A DNA stretch of 5,994 nucleotides, from NCBI GenBank assembly GCA_029263435.1, contig JAJCXL010000082.1, forward strand, positions 1 to 5,994, given 5' to 3'. How positions within the stretch are numbered: the first letter of the stretch is position 1; each line of letters starts with the position of its first letter. The notes below the pieces were generated by a model that was not told where the DNA came from, searched no databases, and saw only the letters and a program-made list of their open reading frames with translations. Positions 1 through 5,994 of this stretch are shown here, in pieces. Position numbers and translations under genes: made by a program. The stretch comes from Acidobacteriota bacterium. GTDB lineage: Bacteria; Acidobacteriota; Vicinamibacteria; Marinacidobacterales; SMYC01.

Positions 1-255
1 GCCGAACTCCACGATGAGCCCTTCGAGAGACATCTGGTCGACGGCATAGAGAAGCAGCGGCTCGCGGTCGAGAAAATAGAGCGCGTCGGGCATGCGCTCT
101 TTGATGTAGTCGACGGCTTCTCGCTGTGACTCACGAAACAAAATCGTCGCCGGATGGAGCTCGCGGTAGTGAAGTTGGTGGACCGTCTTCTTCGCGATCT
201 TGTTGGCGATTTGATCGATGAACGGGTCGATCTTGCTCCTGAGCCAGCGTTTCAT
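1..255 (-). CDS. TylF/MycF-like class I SAM-dependent methyltransferase, N-terminal part (cut by left window edge)
   Basis: An open frame of 85 codons starts at ATG 255-253 and runs off the left edge without a stop, so only the N-terminus is visible. The start MKRWLRSKIDPF is basic and amphipathic. It is followed by a helical region with RESQREAVDYIKERM (residues 41-55) and then LLLYAVDQMSLEGLIVEFG at residues 67-85. That ending resembles the approach to the SAM-binding loop in TylF/MycF-type sugar O-methyltransferases and related proteins, where a helix leads into 'G-x-hydrophobic-x-EFG' and then a glycine-rich loop. The loop itself lies outside the window. Members of this group methylate sugar hydroxyls, often on deoxysugars, in the cytoplasm; that role is inferred here. 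No good Shine-Dalgarno sequence precedes the ATG. A TTG at 267-265 is an alternative start, and an in-frame stop at 294-292 limits any extension. It lies 50 bp downstream of the GT39 gene on the same strand, which fits a glycan-decoration cluster. The family call is tentative because the diagnostic part is missing. Confidence 0.6.
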   Translation of the reverse strand, partial: MKRWLRSKIDPFIDQIANKIAKKTVHQLHYRELHPATILFRESQREAVDYIKERMPDALYFLDREPLLLYAVDQMSLEGLIVEFG

Positions 256-305
256 TGGGTGCGTCAAGGCTATGCGCGGTGTCTCACACTGTCAAGGTAT
301 GGGTG
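256..305 (-). promoter_or_regulatory. Possible weak promoter in the 50-bp gap before the TylF-like methyltransferase
   Basis: On the minus strand a perfect -35 hexamer TTGACA (295-290) is followed after 17 bp by TAGCCT (272-267), which matches the -10 consensus at only three of six positions. Transcription from it would start about 10 nt before the ATG at 255, leaving almost no leader. The same gap holds a direct repeat (listed separately) and a small inverted repeat, GTGT-CTC-ACAC at 280-290. The -35 is convincing by eye, but the poor -10 and the very short leader make this a weak call. Read-through from the upstream operon is equally possible. Confidence 0.22.
263..301. repeat. Short direct repeat GTCAAGG(C)TATG, two copies 28 bp apart
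   Basis: The plus strand reads GTCAAGGCTATG at 263-274 and GTCAAGGTATG at 291-301. The two copies are identical apart from one inserted C and are spaced 28 bp start to start. On the coding (minus) strand each copy carries CTTGAC, and the copy at 291-301 supplies the TTGAC of the candidate -35 box. They lie in the only non-coding gap between the GT39 gene and the next methyltransferase. They could be paired protein-binding sites or chance similarity, since the unit is only 11-12 bp. Confidence 0.35.
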
Positions 306-2279
306 TCAAAACCGCGAGAGAATCTCGGAAGCGTTCGCGAAGACCGCGATCAAGAGCATGGCGGTGAGCACGACGCGGTTGATTCTCGAGATTGTGTGAT
401 CGGAAGGAAGAGACATCAGGGGCGGTAACAGAGGGATGCAAGACATCAGGAGGACTCCGCGAAACCCTCCCAGGGTCGCGAGTCCGGACAAGTGCGCCGC
501 GCTCGGCAAGAAGAACAGACCGATGAAGAGAAAGATCGCGACGAACTCTTGATGCTTCAGCGTGTGCTTCACTTGGAGTGCGGCGGACAGTGCGAGAAAC
601 GGCAACACCGGCGCGATATAGAATCCCCACACCGAGCTCGAGAGCACCGTCGCCACTAGCACGAGCAAGTAGGACACGAACGGTACGGTGACCGCCGGCT
701 CTTTCAGGAGTCGGTAGAGCGATAGCCAGCCCAGCAGGATCCACCCGTCGATGAGCGGCGTGTTCGCCGAAATTCTAGGGTCCAGGATCAGGCGAGGAAG
801 GATCGAGAATTTGTCGACGAGCGACTCCAACGGGTAAGTGCTCGACAAATGCCCCATCACCCGGAGATAGGTGTCCGCGTCCATCATCAAGCCGAAAATC
901 GGATAGAGGCTTCCGATGAGAAAGGTCATCGTGAGAATCCTCGCGGGCCGACCCCACTCGCGCGGAGACTCGGCGATAGACGCGAGGGCAATCCCGATAC
1001 CGACCGCGAGCCCCATCACTTTCGTGACGGCGGCGAGTCCGCCAATGACACCGACGGTCCAGTCCATGGCGGTGCTCCGTCGGTCCCGATTCCTCAGGTA
1101 GAGGAAGATGCCGAGCAACAGAAGTAGCTGAACGAGGCAGTCCTCTTTCGCCAGGCGGCCGTTATAAACGGTGAGCGGAGAGGTGGCCAGGATCGTCGCC
1201 GCCAGGAAGGCGACTTGAAATCCTGCGAGCTCGCGAGCGAGAAAAAACAACAGCACGACACTCGCGACACCGATGAGGATCATGAGTGGGCGGATCCGTG
1301 GGAGGGTCGCATCCCACATCGTCGCGGCGCCGAGAAGAGTCGCCTCCGCTCCGATGAGGATCGGCAGAAGCGGAGGGTGATCGTAGGCGCCTTCGACCAG
1401 CGGGTACTCGTAAGAAAACCACGGCGTGAACGTCTTGACGTAGCCGGGCAGGTACGACCACGTCCGAGGGGTTCCTTCGTGAATGAGGTTGAAGCCGGCC
1501 CAAGCGTTGTGGACTTCGTCGCCGTTCATCCGGGGATAGGTGTTCGAGTGCGTGCCCCACACGACGAAGCTGAACGACGCCAACAGCACTGTCGCGGCAA
1601 CGGCTTCGCGCCGCCCGCCGGCTCCGCTCACTCCGACGACCCAGCTCAGGATCCCGAGTCCGAGTCCGAGCGCACCGACGCCCACCAGCCATGTCGAAAC
1701 GCTGGCCCCCAGTGCGTGCGATCGAGGCCGACGCGGATCGAAGAGATTCTCCGCGGTGACGGGGCGAAGAGGTCCCCCGGGGACTCGCCACAACAAACGA
1801 AGAGGAGCCTCGATCTCGTCCATGGGCTGACTCAGCACGACCAGCTCGTGGGTGCCCGCCGCAAGCTCGACCTCTCCCGCGCGTCCAGTCCCGGGACGAA
1901 AAGGGTGAGATCCGAGGACGCGTTCCCCGTTCACGTCCAACGCCGTGCTCCACTCGGTGTCGACCTCGAACTGGTAGATACCGTCAGTCGGTGCGACGAG
2001 CTGGAGACGAAGTGTCACTCGAAACGGGGGCGTCCGGTCGGGAAAAGGCAGCGGTGGCGACGCGTAACTGTTCTCGAGCACTTGGCGGAAGAAGCTCCCA
2101 TCAACGAACGCCGGCGCTTCCAGCCGACCGACCCAATAAGGAGCGTCGTTACTTCTTCGATGGTGCACCGTCGCCTCTACCGACCGAGGTTTTAGCTCGA
2201 CTCCGACGAGCACGACGAGCAGACCGGCACCGGCGAGCAGCCATGGCCGAGCCCCGCGGAGCCATCCTTGTCCTTCCAT
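306..2279 (-). CDS. GT39-family (PMT_2/ArnT-like) membrane glycosyltransferase with an extracytoplasmic PA14-like domain
   Basis: A 657-residue integral membrane protein. Such GT-C enzymes transfer a sugar from a polyprenyl-phosphate donor to a lipid, glycan or protein on the outer face of the inner membrane. A signal-anchor helix (about residues 13-29) is followed by a PA14-like beta-domain (about 60-170). That domain has the usual 'DGIYQFEVDTEWSTALDVNG' strand pair, then 'AGTHELVVLS' and a final 'LRLLWRVPGG'. Two helices follow (about 195-217 and 225-243), with a basic GGRREA loop between them that suits the cytoplasmic side. The catalytic-type acidic motif MNGDE (D254, E255) then falls on the outer side. 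Other GT39 hallmarks are YDHPPL (299-304), GRLAKED (374-380), a TK at 419-420 and WGFYIAPVLPFLAL (551-564). About ten further helices reach the C-terminus. It starts 7 bp after the methyltransferase stop, with GAGG two bases and GGGAG thirteen bases before the ATG, so translation is probably coupled. The family is clear; donor and acceptor are unknown. Confidence 0.88.
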   Translation of the reverse strand: MEGQGWLRGARPWLLAGAGLLVVLVGVELKPRSVEATVHHRRSNDAPYWVGRLEAPAFVDGSFFRQVLENSYASPPLPFPDRTPPFRVTLRLQLVAPTDGIYQFEVDTEWSTALDVNGERVLGSHPFRPGTGRAGEVELAAGTHELVVLSQPMDEIEAPLRLLWRVPGGPLRPVTAENLFDPRRPRSHALGASVSTWLVGVGALGLGLGILSWVVGVSGAGGRREAVAATVLLASFSFVVWGTHSNTYPRMNGDEVHNAWAGFNLIHEGTPRTWSYLPGYVKTFTPWFSYEYPLVEGAYDHPPLLPILIGAEATLLGAATMWDATLPRIRPLMILIGVASVVLLFFLARELAGFQVAFLAATILATSPLTVYNGRLAKEDCLVQLLLLLGIFLYLRNRDRRSTAMDWTVGVIGGLAAVTKVMGLAVGIGIALASIAESPREWGRPARILTMTFLIGSLYPIFGLMMDADTYLRVMGHLSSTYPLESLVDKFSILPRLILDPRISANTPLIDGWILLGWLSLYRLLKEPAVTVPFVSYLLVLVATVLSSSVWGFYIAPVLPFLALSAALQVKHTLKHQEFVAIFLFIGLFFLPSAAHLSGLATLGGFRGVLLMSCIPLLPPLMSLPSDHTISRINRVVLTAMLLIAVFANASEILSRF

Positions 2280-2286
2280 GGCCTCG

Positions 2287-3279
2287 CTACTGCTCCCGAA
2301 CCCCGACCACGTGCACCGTGGCTCCGTTTCGTAGCGCCGCGGCCGCTACCGACAGCGCTAATGCCGGTAGGCTGAGCAAGGCGAAGATCGTCCACGCACG
2401 GAGCTTGCCGAAAGCGCTTCGCTCCCCGTTCGCGTACAAGAACGCGTAGAGGTCGTTTCGAGGTCGGCTGGAGAAACGGTTGAGCGCACTTTGAATCCAA
2501 CCGAAGGGGTTCTGGCGCAGCGAGAAGTGGTGAGTCGACTTACAGGTGAAGCCCGCGCGCTCGAGCAAGGCGCGCAGTCCACGGAGTGAGAAATGGAACA
2601 AGTGGCGCGGCGCGTCGAGGTGAAACCAATCCGGACCGGCCCACTGCGCTTGGAGACTCGAGAAGTTCGGAAGCGCGACGAGGACGCGTCCGCCGACTTT
2701 GAGGATCCGATGGCACTCGGTCATGGTCTCGAGGGGATCCGCGAGATGCTCGAGCACGTGCCACAAGACGATCATGTCGAACTGCTCACTGTCATAGCTC
2801 GCGTCGGTGAGTGAGGACGCGATTCGGATCCGGGCTCTCGGGTCGATACCGCGGGTGGCGTCTTCCGAAAGCTCGACGCCGTGAGCTTCGAAGCCGAGAT
2901 CGGCCAGTGGGCCGAGAAGGACACCGCGCCCGCAGCCGACGTCGAGCACCCGCGCACCGGGTGGGAGCTGGCTCGAGATGAACCGGATGTGTCGCGCTCC
3001 CACCAGCCGGACCGCTCGCTCGATGAAGGGGCGAAACTTCTTGCCGGGTTCTCCGTAGTAGTTCGCCGGGTAGAAGGCGCGCACTTGGGCCGGACCCAGC
3101 ATGGGATGGTAGCGTCCGAGCCCACACGCGGCGCAGGCGACGACCGGCGACTCGATGCCCTCCACCCGGAACCGTGGCACCGCCATGTCGTGAGTGCAGG
3201 CTGGACACGGCGAGACCTGGATGGGGGTCGTATCGGCCGCGTCTCGAACCACGCTGCTATAAAGATCGTTCGCGCTCAT
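2287..3279 (-). CDS. Zn-ribbon class I SAM-dependent methyltransferase (Methyltransf_23-like) with C-terminal hydrophobic segment
   Basis: A 330-residue predicted methyltransferase. The N-terminus carries a CPAC...CAAC zinc-ribbon (C25/C28 and C49/C52), common in methyltransferases of polysaccharide and lipid clusters. The Rossmann core follows. Motif I is VLDVGCGRG (111-119), the acidic residue ending strand 2 is E136 in GVELS, and motif II/III is FDMIVLWHVLEHL (167-179). Next come LKVGGRVLVALPN (193-205) and the family-typical DWFHLDAPRHLFHFS (217-231), then LLERAGF. The C-terminus has a hydrophobic stretch at about 294-316 that could anchor the protein at the membrane. The substrate, a sugar or lipid-linked intermediate, is inferred from the two flanking membrane glycosyltransferases. 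The ATG overlaps the upstream stop as ATGA (3279-3276). No strong Shine-Dalgarno sequence precedes it, as expected for translational coupling. The next gene starts 7 bp after its TAG stop. Confidence 0.88.
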   Translation of the reverse strand: MSANDLYSSVVRDAADTTPIQVSPCPACTHDMAVPRFRVEGIESPVVACAACGLGRYHPMLGPAQVRAFYPANYYGEPGKKFRPFIERAVRLVGARHIRFISSQLPPGARVLDVGCGRGVLLGPLADLGFEAHGVELSEDATRGIDPRARIRIASSLTDASYDSEQFDMIVLWHVLEHLADPLETMTECHRILKVGGRVLVALPNFSSLQAQWAGPDWFHLDAPRHLFHFSLRGLRALLERAGFTCKSTHHFSLRQNPFGWIQSALNRFSSRPRNDLYAFLYANGERSAFGKLRAWTIFALLSLPALALSVAAAALRNGATVHVVGVREQ

Positions 3280-5378
3280 GCGGTTCGAATCCGCTCAGGC
3301 TCGTTGAGATTGGCTAGAGGTTGACGAACGAGCGTGTTCGCGTTCCACGCTTGGTCGCGCGCGGCGAGCGCGGCGAGCCCGATGAACACCGCCACGACGA
3401 CCGCGCGCCATCGATGCGTCTTCCATAGCGACGCGAGCGGAAGCGCCCCGACGAGGCAAGCGAAAGGCGCGTAGAACAGGTGCTCTTTCGCGTGAAGGAA
3501 CACTCGCGGCATCATCAACGGATCCTTCAAGACGAGGAGGGTTCCATAGCTCGCTAGCCCCGCCCATAGAAGCAGCCGGTCCGCTCGCTGGGTGCCGTTT
3601 CGGGCCAGAAGAAAAAAACCCGAAATCGATAAGAGCACGTAGGCAGGGTAGCCGTTTCCGAGAAACCGAACCGAGTCCCGCAGCTGATTCCGCAGAAAAT
3701 AAAACCGCGCCGGAGGGTCGTAGGCTTCCGCCCGATCGAGCAGGACGCCGCCGCCGGAAAGCGCCGAGGCGACGTAGGGTCCGTAGAAGAGGGCGAGCGC
3801 TCCGATGCCTCCGAGCGCGAAACCTGTCGCGAGGCGAAAGCCCAGAGCTCGCGTCTCGCCGCCCGACACCATGAGCAATGTCAGAAACAACGTCATGAAG
3901 ATGGCGAGCTGCACGAGCGTCACCGTGTAGCAAAGCATGCACACCATCGACAACACCGTGAAGAGCGCCATGCCTTTCCGAGTGGCGAGCGTCTCCCGAT
4001 GCGTCGCGAGAAACCAGACGAAGCCAACGAAGAACAAGGCGCCGAAGATGCCCGGTCCGTGACCCCGATGCACGTGATGCCACAGCGAAATCTCCAGCGT
4101 CATCAATAGTGATGCCACTCGCGCCAGGATGACGTCGTTCCAGATGGCTTTCGCGATCAGATAAACCAGCACCACGATCGCCGCGGCGAGGAGCACCGGA
4201 AAGAACTCGAGCATGAAGCGGATGTCGTCCCACGGGCGTGACAAAGCGTAAGTGGAGAGGTAGAAAAACGGCGGGTACGGCGTCGAATAAGTGCCGCTTC
4301 CGCCTGCCGCGAAGTGCTCTCTCAGGTCCTCGATGGACGCGTCCTGCCCGATCCCCATCATCACGGCGTCTTCAGTGATGCCTCGGCTTACCAGCTGGGA
4401 GTAGAGTCGGAGGTCGTCTATCGTCACGTCGAGCTGCTCGAGCCAAGTGACTTGGATCCCGTGGAGCGGCACGTCCGGAGGTGCGTGATTCGGATAGAAG
4501 ATGAGCGCTGAATGAGCCACCACCGCTGCGACGAACAGCCGAGACGTGAAGGAAGCTTCCGGCAGCGTTAGCGAGGTCACCACGCGTTTCGCACGCGCCC
4601 ATCGCAGGCTCATGAGAACGAGCGCTCCCAACGGGAAGACGATCCAGGCTTTCGGCAGGGCGAGGCCGAAGGCGACTGGATAGAGATAGCTCAGCGCGAA
4701 GGTGAAAGCGGCCATCGCGACCATCGTGAAGACGCTCGTTCGATAGGTCGCGCCGGTCAACCCCATGAAGCCGGCGCCCAGAAGAACGAACGCGTAAAAC
4801 GACAGCCACTGTGTCGATAACGGCAACCACCGCGCCCCGAGAGACATCGGCGTCAGCTCGACCCAATCGATGCCGACGCCCAAGTCCCGAGGTAGATGGT
4901 CGGGAGGCTCGTTACCGTCACGCGTGACCAACCGCAGGTGGATGGGCCCGGCCTCCGCGACGGATTGCGGCAGGACCGCCTCGATGCCTCCCCACGGATA
5001 AGACGACGTCGCGAAGACGAAATCTTGGAGGTGCGTCCCGTTCACGTAGAGAGCGACCGTCCCCTCGAGCCCGAAGCGGTGGCAGCGGATCCGAAGCCGA
5101 ATCGGTGAGCGCTCAGCGTGGTAAGGGAGCCTCAGGGTCGCGTCGGTTCTCGTGAGGCGTCCGTAGAACTCGATCACCTCGACCGAGCCGTCCTCGTGTC
5201 GGATCGGTCCGTCCATCATCACGCCCGGGCGGTAGAACTGACCCGAGTCCTCGAGATAGTCCCGATCCAAAGAGCCCAGCTCGAAGCGTCGGGTCTGCTT
5301 GTTCTGGTGGGAGAGAAAAAACAGCGGCGCGAATGCTAGGAGTACGAGAAAGAGGATTAGCGCACGGGATTTATACAT
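3276..5378 (-). CDS. GT-C/GT39-like polytopic membrane protein with N-terminal extracytoplasmic beta-domain, putative glycosyltransferase
   Basis: A 700-residue membrane protein, probably a polyprenyl-phosphate-sugar-dependent glycosyltransferase. Helix 1 (about residues 6-23) leads into a non-membrane, strand-rich region (about 30-178) that looks like a jelly-roll sugar-binding-type fold. Its strands include 'IRLRIRCHRFG', 'GTVALYVNGTHLQDF' and 'GPIHLRLVTRDG', and it ends at 'GVGIDWVEL'. Helices follow at about 188-208, 214-235, 241-258 and 279-296, with the basic loop ARAKR (261-265) on the cytoplasmic side. This topology places NHAPPDVPLH (297-306) outside, where GT-C enzymes keep their catalytic acid; D302 is the candidate. 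TPYPPFFYL (366-374) corresponds to the HPPL motif of GT39, and WHHVHRGHGPG (433-443) and PRVFLHAKEHLFY (624-636) resemble later conserved loops. The canonical DE pair is absent, so it is divergent. The start is supported by AGGA five bases upstream and by a hydrophobic N-terminus directly after it. It is the first gene of the coupled operon. A function as a flippase or polymerase cannot be excluded. Confidence 0.78.
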   Translation of the reverse strand: MYKSRALILFLVLLAFAPLFFLSHQNKQTRRFELGSLDRDYLEDSGQFYRPGVMMDGPIRHEDGSVEVIEFYGRLTRTDATLRLPYHAERSPIRLRIRCHRFGLEGTVALYVNGTHLQDFVFATSSYPWGGIEAVLPQSVAEAGPIHLRLVTRDGNEPPDHLPRDLGVGIDWVELTPMSLGARWLPLSTQWLSFYAFVLLGAGFMGLTGATYRTSVFTMVAMAAFTFALSYLYPVAFGLALPKAWIVFPLGALVLMSLRWARAKRVVTSLTLPEASFTSRLFVAAVVAHSALIFYPNHAPPDVPLHGIQVTWLEQLDVTIDDLRLYSQLVSRGITEDAVMMGIGQDASIEDLREHFAAGGSGTYSTPYPPFFYLSTYALSRPWDDIRFMLEFFPVLLAAAIVVLVYLIAKAIWNDVILARVASLLMTLEISLWHHVHRGHGPGIFGALFFVGFVWFLATHRETLATRKGMALFTVLSMVCMLCYTVTLVQLAIFMTLFLTLLMVSGGETRALGFRLATGFALGGIGALALFYGPYVASALSGGGVLLDRAEAYDPPARFYFLRNQLRDSVRFLGNGYPAYVLLSISGFFLLARNGTQRADRLLLWAGLASYGTLLVLKDPLMMPRVFLHAKEHLFYAPFACLVGALPLASLWKTHRWRAVVVAVFIGLAALAARDQAWNANTLVRQPLANLNEPERIRTA

Positions 5379-5383
5379 CCCGG

Positions 5384-5387
5384 TCCT
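5384..5387 (-). promoter_or_regulatory. Ribosome binding site for the 700-residue membrane protein
   Basis: The minus strand reads AGGA, then five bases, then the ATG at 5378-5376. A second GAGGA lies a little further upstream, inside CTCGAGGA at 5400-5393, but its spacing is too long. The good spacing supports the ATG at 5378 as the true start. Confidence 0.5.
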
Positions 5388-5426
5388 GCACGTCCTCGAG
5401 GGGAAAGGTCATCACCGACGGCCGGT

Positions 5427-5456
5427 ATGATATTGCGGCCTCCTCGAGATTGGCAA
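5427..5456 (-). promoter_or_regulatory. Candidate sigma70-like promoter for the glycosyltransferase-methyltransferase operon
   Basis: On the minus strand TTGCCA (5456-5451) and TATCAT (5432-5427) each match five of six consensus bases and are separated by 18 bp. Transcription would start near 5420 and give a leader of about 40 nt to the ATG at 5378, which itself has a well-spaced AGGA. This is the only sizeable gap upstream of the three coupled genes, so a promoter is expected here. The call is by eye, and the consensus may differ in this unknown host. Confidence 0.42.
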
Positions 5457-5466
5457 TGTCGGCCGC
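5435..5466 (-). other. Inverted repeat GCGGCC/GGCCGC after the dehydrogenase gene
   Basis: Perfect 6-bp arms, GCGGCC at 5435-5440 and GGCCGC at 5461-5466, are separated by 20 bp. The repeat begins 10 bases after the dehydrogenase stop and brackets the candidate -35 box. No T-tract follows on the minus strand (the sequence continues AATATCAT), so it is a poor intrinsic terminator. It could be an operator around the promoter, or chance in GC-rich DNA. Confidence 0.25.
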
Positions 5467-5475
5467 TCGCTGCCG

Positions 5476-5994
5476 TTAGATCACGCTTGCGATGGCTTCC
5501 CCCAGCTCGACGGTCGTTGCCGTGCCTCCCATGTCTGGGGTGAGGCACTCGCGCTCTCGCAGCACGTGCTCGATGGCGGCGAGGATCGCGTCGTGAGCGT
5601 CGTCTCGTCCCAAGTGGGCGAGCATCATCGCGCCCGCCCAGATCGTGCCGATGGGGTTCGCGATGCCTTTGCCGGCGATATCAGGGGCGGAGCCATGGAC
5701 GGGCTCGAACATCGAGACGCGCTTGTTCTCGGGATTGATGTTGGCGGAAGGGGCGATAGCGATAGTGCCGGTGCAGGCGGGCCCTAAGTCCGAGAGGATA
5801 TCTCCGAAGAGGTTGCTGCCGACGACGACGTCGAAGTGCTCGGGCCGTTGGACGAAGTGGGCGGTGAGGATGTCGATGTGGAACTGGTCGACGGTGATGT
5901 CGGGGTAATGCTCGGCCATGTTCCGAAACCTCGAGTCCCAATACGGCATGGAGTGGACGATGCCGTTGGACTTCGTCGCGGAGGTGAGATGCTT
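5476..5994 (-). CDS. dmlA: Tartrate/D-malate dehydrogenase (DmlA/TtuC-type decarboxylating dehydrogenase), C-terminal half, cut by right window edge
   Basis: The frame enters at 5994 and ends at TAA 5478-5476, giving the last 172 residues of a protein usually about 360 long. The family (isocitrate/isopropylmalate dehydrogenase superfamily) oxidises and decarboxylates 2-hydroxyacids with NAD and a divalent metal in the cytoplasm; this branch acts on D-malate or tartrate. Visible signatures, numbered from the window edge, are ATKSNG with the catalytic lysine (K8), SMPYWDSRF (15-23), HIDIL with the second-subunit aspartate (D41), and LFGDILSDLGPACTGTIA with the metal-binding aspartates D65 and D69. 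APSANINPE, FEPVHGSAPDIAGKGIANP (the nucleotide-binding stretch) and a final TPDMGGTATT follow. The TKSNG/MPYWD and LGPACTGTI wording matches the tartrate/D-malate dehydrogenase branch rather than LeuB, where the equivalents are DKANV and a different loop. All visible catalytic residues are intact. ATG 5949 is internal, not the start. Its true substrate could be D-malate, tartrate or isopropylmalate. It is probably not functionally linked to the downstream operon. Confidence 0.9.
   Translation of the reverse strand, partial: KHLTSATKSNGIVHSMPYWDSRFRNMAEHYPDITVDQFHIDILTAHFVQRPEHFDVVVGSNLFGDILSDLGPACTGTIAIAPSANINPENKRVSMFEPVHGSAPDIAGKGIANPIGTIWAGAMMLAHLGRDDAHDAILAAIEHVLRERECLTPDMGGTATTVELGEAIASVI

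Noticed and set aside
154..399. Plus-strand 81-codon frame across the gap at 256-305
   Set aside because: It overlaps two better-supported minus-strand genes, has no recognisable motif and has no clear ribosome-binding site.
1162..1953. Arginine/serine-rich 263-codon frame on the minus strand inside the GT39 gene
   Set aside because: It is an alternative frame of the same strand with low-complexity R/S/H composition, typical of a shifted reading of GC-rich coding DNA.
1215..2195. A 326-codon open frame on the plus strand opposite the GT39 gene
   Set aside because: Its product is rich in Arg, Glu, Asp and His with no domain or hydrophobic pattern, and it is antisense to a gene with clear GT39 motifs. 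Long antisense frames are expected in GC-rich codon-biased DNA.
3295..4233. Arginine-rich 312-codon frame on the minus strand inside the 700-residue gene
   Set aside because: It is a shifted frame of the real gene, with no recognisable motif and shadow-like composition.
5435..5466. Intrinsic terminator for the dehydrogenase
   Set aside because: The stem is only 6 bp with a 20-nt loop, and no T-tract follows on the transcribed strand.
5476..5949. Dehydrogenase starting at the internal ATG 5949
   Set aside because: The frame stays open to the right edge and encodes the catalytic TKSNG upstream of this ATG, so the ATG is an internal methionine and the gene is only cut by the window.
5476..5994. 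A functional link between the tartrate/D-malate dehydrogenase and the glycan operon
   Set aside because: They are separated by a 97-bp gap holding a candidate promoter, and no pathway joins the activities; adjacency alone is not enough.

Overview
The window looks like chromosomal DNA from a GC-rich (roughly 60 percent by eye), probably Gram-negative bacterium. Every supported gene is on the minus strand and coding is almost continuous. The codon use and the family mix (GT-C glycosyltransferases carrying extracytoplasmic beta-domains, a Zn-ribbon methyltransferase, a decarboxylating dehydrogenase) would suit a deltaproteobacterium-like or uncultivated soil/marine lineage. No marker gene here fixes the taxonomy, so this is only an impression.

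Layout in transcription order, right to left. (1) 5994-5476: the C-terminal half of a tartrate/D-malate dehydrogenase (DmlA/TtuC type), cut by the right edge. (2) 5475-5379: a 97-bp intergenic gap with a candidate sigma70-like promoter, a short inverted repeat and a Shine-Dalgarno sequence. (3) 5378-3276: a 700-residue polytopic membrane protein of GT-C/GT39-like appearance, with a beta-rich extracytoplasmic domain after its first membrane helix. (4) 3279-2287: a Zn-ribbon class I SAM methyltransferase with a hydrophobic C-terminal segment, whose start overlaps the previous stop (ATGA). (5) 2279-306: a 657-residue GT39 (PMT_2/ArnT-like) glycosyltransferase with a PA14-like domain between its first two membrane helices, 7 bp after the methyltransferase. 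(6) 305-256: a 50-bp gap with a 28-bp-spaced direct repeat and a consensus -35 box. (7) 255-1: the N-terminus of a second, TylF/MycF-like methyltransferase, cut by the left edge.

Genes 3-5 are packed as one translationally coupled operon, and gene 6 of the series (the TylF-like methyltransferase) may extend it. The alternation of integral-membrane sugar transferases with SAM methyltransferases suggests a cell-surface glycan or glycolipid module: the membrane enzymes would move sugars from polyprenyl-phosphate donors on the outer face of the inner membrane, and the methyltransferases would modify sugars or lipid-linked intermediates in the cytoplasm. The specific product cannot be read from the sequence. 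The dehydrogenase is most likely an unrelated metabolic neighbour. I saw no RNA gene, CRISPR array, insertion sequence or prophage feature, and no gene-free stretch exceeds about 100 bp.
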